The notes below the pieces were generated by a model. That model was given only the letters and a program-made list of their open reading frames with translations. It did not search any database and had not been told where the DNA came from. Position numbers and translations under genes: made by a program. DNA of 64,000 bases, taken from positions 151,337 through 215,336 of the forward strand of contig NZ_JBLOOT010000008.1 in the NCBI RefSeq assembly GCF_049800675.1, read 5' to 3'. Origin of the DNA: Cauispirillum nitrogeniifigens (GTDB lineage: Bacteria; Pseudomonadota; Alphaproteobacteria; Rhodospirillales; Rhodospirillaceae). Shown here one piece after another: positions 8,854 to 17,968 of this stretch (position 1 is its first letter; the number at the start of each line of letters is the position of its first letter).

Positions 8854-9705
8854 TTACAGCAGGGCCTGCAAGCCCTCGCGGTAGGTCGGGTACTTCAGCC
8901 GCACGCCCAGTTCCTCGCGGATGCGGCGGTTCTTCACCCGCTTGGAGTCCTGGTAGAAGGTCCGCGCCATGGGCGACAGCGGCGCCTGCTCGAAGGGCAC
9001 TTCCGGGGGCGGGGCGATGCCCAGCAGCCCGGCGGCATAGGTGATGACGTCCTGGGGCGGCGCCGGTTCGTCGTCGGCGACGTTGTAGATGCGCCCCGGA
9101 TTCGGCCGCGCCATGGAGGCCCGCAGCACCTGCGCGATGTCGTCGACGTGGATGCGGCAGAACACCTGCCCCGGCTTGACGATGCGCTGCGCCGTGCCGG
9201 CCCGCAGGTTGTCCAGGGCGCTGCGGCCGCGTCCGTAGATGCCGGCCAGGCGGAACACCTGCACCGGCGCGCCGGTGGCGGCGCCCAGGGCGAGCCAGCC
9301 GCGTTCGGCCTCGGCCCGGCGCACCGACCGCTCCAGGTCGGGGGCGATGGGGGTGTCCTCGTCCACCCAGGCGCCGCCACGGTCGCCGTAGACCCCGGTG
9401 GTCGACAGGTAGCCCACCCACTCCAGGCCGGGCAGCGCGGCGATGTCGGCGCCATGCAGGCGCAGCACCGGGTCGCCGTCCGCGCCCGGCGGCACCGACA
9501 CCAGCACATGGGTGACGCCGTCCAGGCTTCCCGGCGGCAGCGGCGCGGTGCCGTCGAAGCGGACCATGCGCAGGCCCTCGGCCTCCAGGGCGGCGCACTT
9601 GTCGGCCGTGCGCGCCGTCCCGGTGACCGCCCAGCCGGCCGGGAGCACCTGGCGCAGCAGCGCCTGGGCGGTGAAGCCGATGCCGAAGCAGAACAGGCGG
9701 GCCAT
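8854..9705 (-). CDS. SDR-family NAD(P)-dependent epimerase/reductase (YeeZ/WcaG-like)
   Basis: Protein of 283 residues with an N-terminal dinucleotide-binding loop GIGFTAQAL (residues 8-16), a serine-threonine strand end followed by a tyrosine (YLSTTGVYGD), and the HVDDIAQV segment typical of extended/atypical SDR proteins acting on nucleotide sugars or related substrates. The glycine motif is the degenerate form seen in the YeeZ group, and the Lys of the YxxxK pair is not obvious, so catalysis may be altered. The start at 9705 has AGGGGACC upstream; a longer frame reaches 9864 but has no supporting features. It is about 100 bases upstream of the pilus-like operon on the same strand, without evident functional link. 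The substrate is unknown. Confidence 0.85.
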   Translation of the reverse strand: MARLFCFGIGFTAQALLRQVLPAGWAVTGTARTADKCAALEAEGLRMVRFDGTAPLPPGSLDGVTHVLVSVPPGADGDPVLRLHGADIAALPGLEWVGYLSTTGVYGDRGGAWVDEDTPIAPDLERSVRRAEAERGWLALGAATGAPVQVFRLAGIYGRGRSALDNLRAGTAQRIVKPGQVFCRIHVDDIAQVLRASMARPNPGRIYNVADDEPAPPQDVITYAAGLLGIAPPPEVPFEQAPLSPMARTFYQDSKRVKNRRIREELGVRLKYPTYREGLQALL

Positions 9706-9863
9706 GGGACGAGGTCCCCTTATTTGTTGTGGAAGCGGACCACCATATCCGTGTCCCGCGCCGTCCGCCACAGGCGAGCTGTGATCGTCCGGTGACGCTT
9801 GCCATCGGCGCCATCCCGTCCGATGGTGTGGCCCCCGCGCTCCTCCGTCTGGTTGGAACACCA

Positions 9864-10622
9864 ATGACCCGCCGTCTCCCGTCTCTGCTCGCCGCGCTGC
9901 TCGCCGTCCTGGCCGTCCCCGCCGCTGTCCGCGCCGAGGTTCTCGACCCGGCGGCGGAGTACGCCGCCTGCATGGCCCAGGCGTCCGATCAGCCGATGGA
10001 GGCGTTCGAGCGCGCCGGCCAGTGGGCGGGACTCGGCGGCGGGCTGCCGGCCGAACACTGCCGCGCCGCCGCCCTGCTGGAACTGGGCGAGGAGGAAGCC
10101 GCCGCCACCATGCTGGAGGATCTGGCGACCACCGCGCGGGCCAGCGCGCCGATCAAGGCCGGCCTGCTGCGCCACGCCGCCGAGGGATGGCGGCGGGCCG
10201 CCCAGGACGAGCGGGCGCAGGGCGTCCTCGACGCCGCCCTGCGGGTGGTGCCCGGCGACCCGCAGACCCTGGAGGACCGCGCCGTGCTGCATGCCGATGC
10301 CGGCCGCCTGTGGGAGGCGGTCGACGACCTCAACGCGGCGCTGGAGGCCGATTCGGGCCGGGTGTCGGCGCTGGTGCTGCGGGCCGCCGCCTACCGCCGC
10401 CTGGAGACGCCGGACCTCGCCCAGGCCGACCTCGACCGCGCCTTGCGCCTCGACCCCAACGCGGTGGAGGCGTATCTGGAACGCGGCGCCCTGTCCCTGG
10501 CCCTTGGCCGCCGCGACGCCGCGCGCGAGGACTGGATGCGGGTGCTGCGCACCGCCCCTGACAGCGCCGCCGCCCAGGTGGCGCGGGCCAATCTGGAACG
10601 CCTGGACGTTCAGGTCCGCTGA
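9864..10622 (+). CDS. Secreted TPR-repeat protein
   Basis: Protein of 252 residues with a signal peptide (residues 1-24, ending AVRAE) and a series of helix pairs typical of tetratricopeptide repeats. The clearest repeats span about residues 130-235, with phrases such as LEDRAVLHADAGRLWEAVDD and AYLERGALSLALGRRDAARE. TPR proteins serve as periplasmic or envelope scaffolds; the partner is unknown. ATG 9864 is preferred over the in-frame start at 9729 because it places the signal peptide at the N-terminus; no good ribosome-binding site is visible for either. Its 3' end is followed by a copy of the dispersed palindromic repeat. Confidence 0.8.
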   Translation: MTRRLPSLLAALLAVLAVPAAVRAEVLDPAAEYAACMAQASDQPMEAFERAGQWAGLGGGLPAEHCRAAALLELGEEEAAATMLEDLATTARASAPIKAGLLRHAAEGWRRAAQDERAQGVLDAALRVVPGDPQTLEDRAVLHADAGRLWEAVDDLNAALEADSGRVSALVLRAAAYRRLETPDLAQADLDRALRLDPNAVEAYLERGALSLALGRRDAAREDWMRVLRTAPDSAAAQVARANLERLDVQVR

Positions 10623-10671
10623 CCGCCCGGCCACCTGGTCGTGCGGGCGATGGGAATTCCGGAGACTGGTT

Positions 10672-10822
10672 GAACCACCAAGACACTAAGACACCAAGAG
10701 AGTGGCGGAGGCTGCGCCGCAGGCGCGAAATCCCAGGCGCCAGAACCTGATGCGCTGCGCGCGGGGGGCAATCAGCCTATCACGCGGCACGACACCTTGG
10801 TGCCTTCGTGTCTTGGTGGTTC
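10672..10822. repeat. Dispersed palindromic repeat, copy 1 of 3
   Basis: A 151-bp element with inverted ends: GAACCACCAAGACAC... on the left and ...GTGTCTTGGTGGTTC on the right. The arms consist of CACCAAG-type 8-bp units, here with two mismatches (a CACTAAGA unit, and TTCGTGTC in the right arm). The inside carries a conserved GC-rich block (GCGGAGGCTGCGCCGC) and GATGCGCTGCGCGCGG, also found in copy 3. It lies between the convergent TPR and LysR genes. Short frames inside it are not conserved as protein. Confidence 0.9.
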
Positions 10823-10834
10823 ACATCCCCGCGC

Positions 10835-11749
<915 letters not shown>

Positions 11750-11780
11750 CGCCAGTCCTCCCAACGGTTCCGGAGTGGAA

Positions 11781-11808
11781 ACAATCCTATTCCATTCCGC
11801 CGGATTGT
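11781..11808. promoter_or_regulatory. Inverted repeat between lysR and wrbA, candidate LysR operator
   Basis: Perfect 7-base arms ACAATCC and GGATTGT separated by 14 bases, in the shared upstream region of two divergent genes. Position and symmetry suit a LysR-type binding site; the binding itself is inferred. Confidence 0.45.
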
Positions 11809-11874
11809 CCACCGGGGGTGTCGACCTACATCCTGGGGACAGACGTTGACACCCAGCCCGGATCGGAGAGACCC

Positions 11875-12477
11875 ATGCCCCGCATTCTCGTCCTGTACTA
11901 TTCCAGCTACGGCCACATCGAAACCATGGCCCACGCCGTCGCCGAGGGCGCCCGCCAGGTCGACGGCGCCGAGGTGGTGGTCAAGCGCGTGCCCGAACTG
12001 GTGCCCGCCGAAGTCGCCGCCAGCAGTGGCTTCAAGCTCGACCAGGCCGCGCCCATCGCCACCCCGGCCGAACTGGCCGACTACGACGCCATCATCTTCG
12101 GCACCGGCACGCGCTTCGGCATGATGACGTCGCAGATGCGCAACTTCCTCGACCAGACCGGCGGCCTGTGGGCCAAGGGCGCGCTGATCGGCAAGGTCGG
12201 CAGCGTGTTCGTGTCCACCGCCACCCAGCACGGCGGCCAGGAAAGCACCATCCTGTCCTTCCACACCACGCTGCTGCACCATGGCATGGTGGTCGTCGGC
12301 CTGCCCTACAGCTTCCAGGGGCAGACGACCCTGGAGGAGATCGTCGGCGGCACTCCCTATGGCGCCACCACCATCGCCGCCGGCGATGGCAGCCGCCAGC
12401 CGTCCGCCATCGAACTGGACGGCGCCCGCTTCCAGGGCCGCCACGTCGCGGAGATCGCCCGCAAGCTGCACGGCTGA
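11875..12477 (+). CDS. wrbA: NAD(P)H:quinone oxidoreductase WrbA
   Basis: Flavodoxin-like FMN enzyme of 200 residues (WrbA is about 198) that reduces quinones by two electrons, avoiding semiquinone radicals. Visible family features are the N-terminal strand and phosphate loop (LVLYYSSYGHIETMA), the FMN-ring contact GTGTRFGMM, and the STATQHGGQE segment. ATG 11875 has GGAGAG four bases upstream. An in-frame upstream start at 11818 lacks a binding site. It is followed 23 bases later by a glutathionyl-hydroquinone reductase gene, so the pair probably forms a quinone-detoxification operon under the divergent LysR regulator. Confidence 0.95.
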   Translation: MPRILVLYYSSYGHIETMAHAVAEGARQVDGAEVVVKRVPELVPAEVAASSGFKLDQAAPIATPAELADYDAIIFGTGTRFGMMTSQMRNFLDQTGGLWAKGALIGKVGSVFVSTATQHGGQESTILSFHTTLLHHGMVVVGLPYSFQGQTTLEEIVGGTPYGATTIAAGDGSRQPSAIELDGARFQGRHVAEIARKLHG

Positions 12478-12500
12478 TCCCTCACTTTAGGAGGACTTCC

Positions 12501-13439
12501 ATGGGACTGTTGATCGACGGCATCTGGTCCGACCAGTGGTACGACACCGCCTCCACCGGCGGGCGGTTCGAGCGCCAGGACAGCGTGTTCCGCGACTGGG
12601 TGCGCGCCGACGGCAGCTCCATCTACGCGCCCGAGGCCGGGCGCTATCACCTCTACGTCTCGCTGGCCTGCCCGTGGGCGCACCGCACCCTGATCTTCCG
12701 GGCGCTCAAGGGGCTGGAGGACGCCATCACCGTTTCGGTGGTGGAACCTTTGATGCTGGAAAACGGCTGGGAACTGGCGGAGGGGGCGGACCCGGTCAAC
12801 GGCGCCCGCTTCCTCCATCAGGTCTACACGGCGGTGGAGCCGGACATGACCGGGCGGGTGACGGTCCCGGTGCTGTGGGACCGCAACACCGCGACCATCG
12901 TGAGCAACGAGTCGGCCGATATCATCCGCATGTTCAACTCGGAGTTCGAGGGCGTCGCCAGCGGCCCGGACTTCTGGCCGCAGGACCTGCGGGCCGAGAT
13001 CGACACCCTCAACGCCCGCATCTACCGCACCGTCAACAACGGCGTCTACCGGGCCGGCTTCGCCACCACCCAGGCCGCCTACGAGGAAGCCTTCGACGCC
13101 CTGTTCGCCAGCCTCGACTGGCTCGACGGGCTGCTGGGGGAGCGCCGCTATCTGACCGGCGACCGCCTGACGGAAGCCGACTGGCGGCTGTTCACCACGC
13201 TCATCCGCTTCGATGCGGTCTACCACGGCCACTTCAAGTGCAACGCCCGGCGCATCGCCGACTATCGCAACCTGTCGGGCTATGTCCGCGAGCTGTATCA
13301 GGTGCCGGGCGTGGCGGCGACCACGGATTTCGGGCACATCAAGACGCACTACTACGGCAGCCACCGCACCATCAATCCCACCGGCATCGTCCCCAAGGGG
13401 CCGGACCTGGACCTGTGGGCGCCGCACGGGCGGGGGTGA
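12501..13439 (+). CDS. yqjG: Glutathionyl-hydroquinone reductase (YqjG/ECM4-type glutathione transferase)
   Basis: Xi-class glutathione transferase of 312 residues that removes glutathione from glutathionyl-hydroquinones. The catalytic cysteine is in CPWAHR (Cys57), the defining motif of the class, followed by the glutathione-site segment VPVLWDR...IVSNESADIIRMFN and a helical C-terminal domain ending FGHIKTHYYGSH. ATG 12501 follows TAGGAGGACTTCC. It is co-oriented with wrbA with a 23-base gap; wrbA yields hydroquinones and this enzyme acts on their glutathione adducts, so their pairing is functionally coherent. It ends 27 bases before the convergent kinase gene. Confidence 0.95.
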   Translation: MGLLIDGIWSDQWYDTASTGGRFERQDSVFRDWVRADGSSIYAPEAGRYHLYVSLACPWAHRTLIFRALKGLEDAITVSVVEPLMLENGWELAEGADPVNGARFLHQVYTAVEPDMTGRVTVPVLWDRNTATIVSNESADIIRMFNSEFEGVASGPDFWPQDLRAEIDTLNARIYRTVNNGVYRAGFATTQAAYEEAFDALFASLDWLDGLLGERRYLTGDRLTEADWRLFTTLIRFDAVYHGHFKCNARRIADYRNLSGYVRELYQVPGVAATTDFGHIKTHYYGSHRTINPTGIVPKGPDLDLWAPHGRG

Positions 13440-13466
13440 GGCGGTCACCTGCGATCGCAGGCAAGA

Positions 13467-16226
13467 TCATTCCGCCTGCGGTTCGACCGGGTTCCCGGCC
13501 TCTCGCGGGATCTCCCGCAGGGCCTCGGGCGGGAAGCGCAGGGTCACGGTGGTGCCCTTGCCCAGCGCGCTGGTGATGTCCATGGTGCCGCCGTGCAGTT
13601 CCACGAACGCCTTGGTCAGCGGCAGGCCCAGGCCGGTGCCTTCGTAGCGGCGGGCCAAGCGGCTGTCGATCTGGTGGAACGGCTTGAGGGCGGTGGGGAT
13701 GTCCTCGGGCCGCATGCCGATGCCGGTGTCGGCGACCTCGACCATCAGGCCGCCGGCATCGTCGCGCCACGCCGCCAGCATGACATGCCCGCCCGACGGC
13801 GTGAACTTGATGGCATTGCCCAGCAGGTTGATCAGCACCTGCTTGATGCGGCGTTCCTCGCCCCACACCCCCGGCAGGTCGGGGGCCAGGCCGTCGTCCA
13901 GGTGCAGGTGGGCTTCCTCCGCCCGGCCGGACACCAGCCGCAGGCAAGCCCGCGCGGCGGCGCCGAAGTCCACCACCTCGGGATGGAGGCTCATGCGGCC
14001 GGCCTCGATGCGCGACACGTCGAGGATGTCGTTGATGACATCCAGCAGGTGGCGCCCCGACTCCAGGATGTTGCCGGCATAGTCCTTGTATTGTGCCGGC
14101 GAAACGGGGCCGAACATCTCGGTGTGGATGACCTCGGAAAAGCCGATGATGGCGTTGAGCGGCGTGCGCAACTCGTGGCTCATGGTGGCCAGGAACTCGG
14201 TCTTGGCGCGGTTGGCCAGTTCGGCCTGCTCCCTGGCGAGGCTCATTTCCTCCTGGGCGGCGCGCTCGGCGGTGATGTCGCCGACCGACCCGGCCATGCG
14301 GGTGACTCGGCCGGCGCCGTCGCGCACTGCCACGCCGCGATGGCGCACCCAGCGCGGCGTCTGGCCGTCGGGCATCAGGCGGTATTCGTGGGCGAAGTGG
14401 TCGCCCCGGCCCTTGAGGTGGGCGACCAGGGCGGCGCGGTAGCCGGCGCGGTCGTCGGGGTGGACCATCGCCAGCCAGCGCCCGGCATCGCCCAGGGCCG
14501 CCTCCGGGATGCCCAGGATGGTGCTGGCGTGCGGGCTGAAGAACACCGCGCCGCTGGCGACGTCCCAGTCCCAGATGGCCTCGTTGGTGCCGGCCAGGGC
14601 CAGCTTGTAGCGTTCCTCGGACTGGCGCAGCGCTTCGTCGGCGCGCTTGCGGGCGGTGATGTCGCGGATGACGCCGGTGAACAGGCGGCGGTCGCCCAGG
14701 GCCAGTTCGGTGACGGCGATGTCGACCGGGAACAGGGTGCCGTCCTTGCGCGCCGCCACCTCCTCGCGGCCCCGGCCGATGATGTTGGGCGGCCCGCCGG
14801 CCATGTAGGCGCGGATGGCGCGGTCGTGGCCGGCGCGCTGCTCCGGCGGCAGCAGGACGGCGATGCCCTGGCCGACGATCTCCTCGGCGCTCCAGCCGAA
14901 GATGGCCTCGGCGGCGCGGTTGACGCTTTCGATGCGGCCGCGGTCGTCGATGGTGATGATGCCGTCCACCACCGTGTCGAGGATGCCCTTCAGGCGGCGC
15001 TCGCGGTTGGCGACCTCTTCGTGGGCGCGGCGCAGGGCGGTGATGTCGCGGCCCACGGCCATGACGCCCTTGCCGCCATCCTCGGTGAAGGGCAGGCCGA
15101 CCATCTCCAGTTCCACCGCGCGGCCGGTGCCGGTGGTCAGCGTGACCTGCGTCCAGCGCGAGCCGCGCACCCCTTCGTCGACGACGGTGGCGAGGCGGTC
15201 GTGCTGGTCGGCCGGCGCGAAGTCGGTGAGCCGGCGGCCCAGCACCTCGGCGTCGTCGCGGTCGAGGATCTCGGCGCCGGCGGGGTTGATGTAGCGGATG
15301 ACGCCGTCGCGGACCACGCAGATGAGGTCGGGCACGCCCTCGATCAGGCGGCGGTGGCGCAGTTCGCTGTCGGCCAGGGCGCGCTCGGCCCGCCGCCGCA
15401 GGGTGATGTCGGCGTAGACGGCGACATAGCCGCCGTCGGGGGTGCGGGCCTCGCGCACCATGACCGAGCGGCCGTCGGCGAACTCGATCTCGTGCGGGCC
15501 GCGCGGGTCGCGGTGGTCGGCCAGGCGGGCGGCCAGCCACGCCTCGGGCTGGGCGCTGGCGGCCGGCACCTGACCGCGCTCCACGCCGGCGCGGATGATG
15601 TCGAGGAAGGTGGCGCCAGGGCGGATGACGTCGGCCATGCCGCGCATCATGTCCAGGTAGCGGCCATTGCACAGGGCCAGGCGGTCGTCGGCATCGAACA
15701 GCACGAACGCCTCGTTCATGCTCTCCACCGCCTGGCCGAGCTGGGCGCGGGCCTGGGAGATGCGGCGCTCCGATTCGCCCAGGCGCTGGTCGCGGTCCTT
15801 CAGCGGCGTGCCGTCGGTGACGGTGATCAGGACGTGGCCGCCCGGCAGCGGCCGTTCGCGCACCACCATCCAGGCGCCATCGGCAAGCTGCACCTCGCGG
15901 GCGCGGCCGTCGGGACAGGCATGGGCGCGCAGGCGTTCGGCGATCCAGGCGTCCTCGCGGCCGATGGCCTCGCGCACCTGACCGCGCGCGGTCATCGCCC
16001 GCAGGATGTCGGTGAAGGTGGGGGCGCCGCCGTCGGCCGCTCCGGCGCCGGGGCAGAAGTCGCGGTAGCGGGCGTTGCAGAAAACCAGGCGGTCGCTGGC
16101 GTCGAACACCGCCACGCCCTCGCTCAGGCTGTCCAGGACGGCCGGCAGCAGGGCCTCGCTCCCGCCGCCGCCCAGGCTGGCCAGCGCCTGCCAGCCGGCG
16201 GCGCATGCGGTGTCGGCGCTGTTCAC
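13467..16226 (-). CDS. Cytoplasmic histidine kinase with five PAS domains
   Basis: Sensor kinase of 919 residues with no membrane segment. PAS-type domains are recognisable at about 25-145, 163-282, 288-402, 410-530 and 536-660, each ending in a D-I-T or similar motif. The dimerisation domain contains TMSHELRTPLNAIIGFSE with phospho-acceptor His684. The ATPase domain has the N-box (INLLGNAIKFTP, about 799-810), G1 DTGIGM (833-838) and G2 GTGLGLPL (863-870). There is no receiver domain. The start is GTG 16226 with AAAGGGGG upstream. The kinase core closely resembles that of the gene at 28600-31806, suggesting paralogy. The neighbouring bacteriohemerythrin and cheZ genes face away. Ligands are unknown; redox or oxygen sensing through PAS is plausible. 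Confidence 0.92.
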   Translation of the reverse strand: MNSADTACAAGWQALASLGGGGSEALLPAVLDSLSEGVAVFDASDRLVFCNARYRDFCPGAGAADGGAPTFTDILRAMTARGQVREAIGREDAWIAERLRAHACPDGRAREVQLADGAWMVVRERPLPGGHVLITVTDGTPLKDRDQRLGESERRISQARAQLGQAVESMNEAFVLFDADDRLALCNGRYLDMMRGMADVIRPGATFLDIIRAGVERGQVPAASAQPEAWLAARLADHRDPRGPHEIEFADGRSVMVREARTPDGGYVAVYADITLRRRAERALADSELRHRRLIEGVPDLICVVRDGVIRYINPAGAEILDRDDAEVLGRRLTDFAPADQHDRLATVVDEGVRGSRWTQVTLTTGTGRAVELEMVGLPFTEDGGKGVMAVGRDITALRRAHEEVANRERRLKGILDTVVDGIITIDDRGRIESVNRAAEAIFGWSAEEIVGQGIAVLLPPEQRAGHDRAIRAYMAGGPPNIIGRGREEVAARKDGTLFPVDIAVTELALGDRRLFTGVIRDITARKRADEALRQSEERYKLALAGTNEAIWDWDVASGAVFFSPHASTILGIPEAALGDAGRWLAMVHPDDRAGYRAALVAHLKGRGDHFAHEYRLMPDGQTPRWVRHRGVAVRDGAGRVTRMAGSVGDITAERAAQEEMSLAREQAELANRAKTEFLATMSHELRTPLNAIIGFSEVIHTEMFGPVSPAQYKDYAGNILESGRHLLDVINDILDVSRIEAGRMSLHPEVVDFGAAARACLRLVSGRAEEAHLHLDDGLAPDLPGVWGEERRIKQVLINLLGNAIKFTPSGGHVMLAAWRDDAGGLMVEVADTGIGMRPEDIPTALKPFHQIDSRLARRYEGTGLGLPLTKAFVELHGGTMDITSALGKGTTVTLRFPPEALREIPREAGNPVEPQAE

Positions 16227-16447
16227 ACGGACCCCCTTTCGTGGCCTGAAACGCTTGCCTCTTGGACTGCCTGCCTATGATCATAAAGCAGTATAGGATG
16301 AGCCGGAAGGGTTAGCCGGACGGTACGGGACATCGACGGCGCGGTGCGGTGGTGCGTCATCCCTTGCCCGCCCGTGCGACAGTGGTGTATTCCCGTGGTC
16401 GGGTGCCGTCCGACGGCTCCCCGGGTCGGGGTTTGAGGGACAAGGGT

Positions 16448-16921
16448 ATGACGCTGATCACCTGGCAGGACTCCTACAGCGTTGGCGTCGATCTCATCGA
16501 CAGTGACCACAAGCTGCTGGTCAGCCTGATCAACCAGCTGGGCGATGCCGCCGACGGGGGGCAGGGCCGCGACGTGGTCGGCAGCGTTCTCAATGTTCTG
16601 ATCGAATACACCGAGGGGCACTTCAGCCGCGAGGAGCGGCTGATGGAGAAGGGCGGCTATCCCGACCTGCCGGCCCACCGCGAACACCACCGCGCCCTGA
16701 CCAACAAGGTGCGCGAGATGGTCGGGCAGTACCGCGACGGCCGCATCGACGCCCTGGATAGCGACATCCTGGAGTTCCTGCGGTCCTGGCTGACCGGGCA
16801 CATCCTGGGGGTGGACATGGAATACCGCCCCTACGTCAAGGACGTCACCCTGACGCCCGAGGAACTGCTCGCCAGCCTCAACCTGGACGGCGACGACGAG
16901 GACGACGGGCCGACCTTGTGA
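16448..16921 (+). CDS. Bacteriohemerythrin, O2-binding diiron protein
   Basis: Four-helix diiron protein of 157 residues that reversibly binds dioxygen. All expected ligands are in place: His21, His58, Glu62, His77, His81, His118 and Asp123, in the usual HxxxE and HxxxH spacings. The C-terminal 25 residues are an acidic tail (DGDDEDDGPTL). ATG 16448 gives the standard N-terminus (WQDSYSVGVDLIDSDH); the frame extends upstream to 16349 without features. It lies 96 bases upstream of cheZ on the same strand, and such proteins are common in chemotaxis and oxygen-responsive signalling, so an aerotaxis or oxygen-buffering role is likely. The stop codon is the start of a 16-bp tandem repeat. Confidence 0.95.
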   Translation: MTLITWQDSYSVGVDLIDSDHKLLVSLINQLGDAADGGQGRDVVGSVLNVLIEYTEGHFSREERLMEKGGYPDLPAHREHHRALTNKVREMVGQYRDGRIDALDSDILEFLRSWLTGHILGVDMEYRPYVKDVTLTPEELLASLNLDGDDEDDGPTL

Positions 16922-16965
16922 CATGGAACGCGGGTGACATGTAACGCGGGTGACATGTAACGCGG
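16918..16965. repeat. Three tandem copies of a 16-bp unit downstream of bacteriohemerythrin
   Basis: The unit GTGACATGTAACGCGG occurs at 16918-16933 (one mismatch), 16934-16949 and 16950-16965. The first copy contains the stop codon of the bacteriohemerythrin gene. The block separates that gene from cheZ. No protein or RNA function is evident. Confidence 0.95.
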
Positions 16966-17017
16966 GCGGGGCGCCGTCCGGCAGGCCGGCCACTCCGGCG
17001 GGAAGGGGACTGTAGTG

Positions 17018-17818
17018 ATGCACAAGGCTGGGTCCAGGAAGGCGTTCACGGCTGAACTTCAGCGTCGCAAGGCTCTGGGGCTCGACTTGCCGGCGCCCAT
17101 GGCCGCGCCGCCGCTGGCGCTGGGGGGCGCCGATGCGCCGTCGCACGACGAAATGCGCGCCCTGCGCGAGGAGGTCAAGGCGCTGGGGTCGCTGATGCGC
17201 CGCGCCTACGCCCACCTCGGCGAGGAGCCCGAGGAGCCGGCGGCCGGCCAGGCGCACGGGGCGGACCCGCGCGAGGCCGAGCTGCAACGCCAGAAGGAGG
17301 AAGTCGACCTCCTGAAGATGGAACTGCGCGCGCTGGCCCATTCCATCCAGGACACCAAGCGCGAGATCGCCGCCCTGCGCACCCGCGAGGAGGAGACCGA
17401 CCGCCTGCTGGCCGTGACCAGCGAACTGGACGCCGTGGTCGGCGCCACCGAGGGCGCCACCGAGGGCATCCTCGACGCCGCCGAGAAGATCGACACCATC
17501 GCCCACAACCTGCGCAGCCACGGCGACGACAAGTACATCGCCTCGCTCGCCGACGACATCATCGAGCACGTCCTGACCATCTTCGAGAACTGCAACTTCC
17601 AGGACATCACCGGGCAGCGCATCACCAAGGTGGTCAACACCCTGAAGTTCGTCGAGGAACGCGTCGACCGCATGATCGAGATCTGGGGATCGGACGCTTT
17701 CGAGGGGCTGCGCAACAGCGTCGCCGACGGCGAGGACGAGGACCGCCGCCTGCTCAACGGGCCGCAGCTGGCCAAGGCGGGCATTTCGCAGGACGAGATC
17801 GACAAGCTGTTCGACTAG
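17018..17818 (+). CDS. cheZ: Chemotaxis phosphatase CheZ
   Basis: CheY-phosphate phosphatase of 266 residues. The catalytic pair is in NFQDITGQRI: Asp196 and Gln200, spaced as Asp143/Gln147 in E. coli CheZ, within long helices. The N-terminal third is Ala/Pro-rich with a helical region. The C-terminus ends ISQDEIDKLFD, a good match to the CheY-binding peptide type (QxxVDxL at the E. coli CheZ tail and SQxEIDALL at FliM N-termini), so it should tether CheY-P. Start: ATG 17018 with GGAAGGGG nine bases upstream; a GTG immediately before is less well placed. No che operon surrounds it; the neighbour is bacteriohemerythrin. Confidence 0.93.
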   Translation: MHKAGSRKAFTAELQRRKALGLDLPAPMAAPPLALGGADAPSHDEMRALREEVKALGSLMRRAYAHLGEEPEEPAAGQAHGADPREAELQRQKEEVDLLKMELRALAHSIQDTKREIAALRTREEETDRLLAVTSELDAVVGATEGATEGILDAAEKIDTIAHNLRSHGDDKYIASLADDIIEHVLTIFENCNFQDITGQRITKVVNTLKFVEERVDRMIEIWGSDAFEGLRNSVADGEDEDRRLLNGPQLAKAGISQDEIDKLFD

Positions 17819-17822
17819 AAGT

Positions 17823-17873
17823 CAGGGCATCTTCTTCGGCAAACCGGCTTCCCCTTCGCCGGAAGATGCCCTG
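17823..17873 (+). terminator. Long perfect hairpin after cheZ
   Basis: Arms CAGGGCATCTTC (17823-17834) and GAAGATGCCCTG (17862-17873) are perfectly complementary, with a loop containing a smaller CGGC/GCCG stem. It begins five bases after the cheZ stop. There is no T-run, so it may be a processing or stability element rather than an intrinsic terminator. Confidence 0.5.
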
Positions 17874-17968
17874 GCAGACCCATCGCCACGGGGTTCCCCG
17901 GCGCCCGCGCCGGTGCCGGCCGGACCCCGCCGTTTCATCCGACGTTCCGCACTTCAGGAGGGCGCGTC

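Noticed and set aside
11846..11851. TTGACA as -35 box of a wrbA promoter
   Set aside because: A -10 box at 17 bases would fall on the ribosome-binding site just before the ATG.
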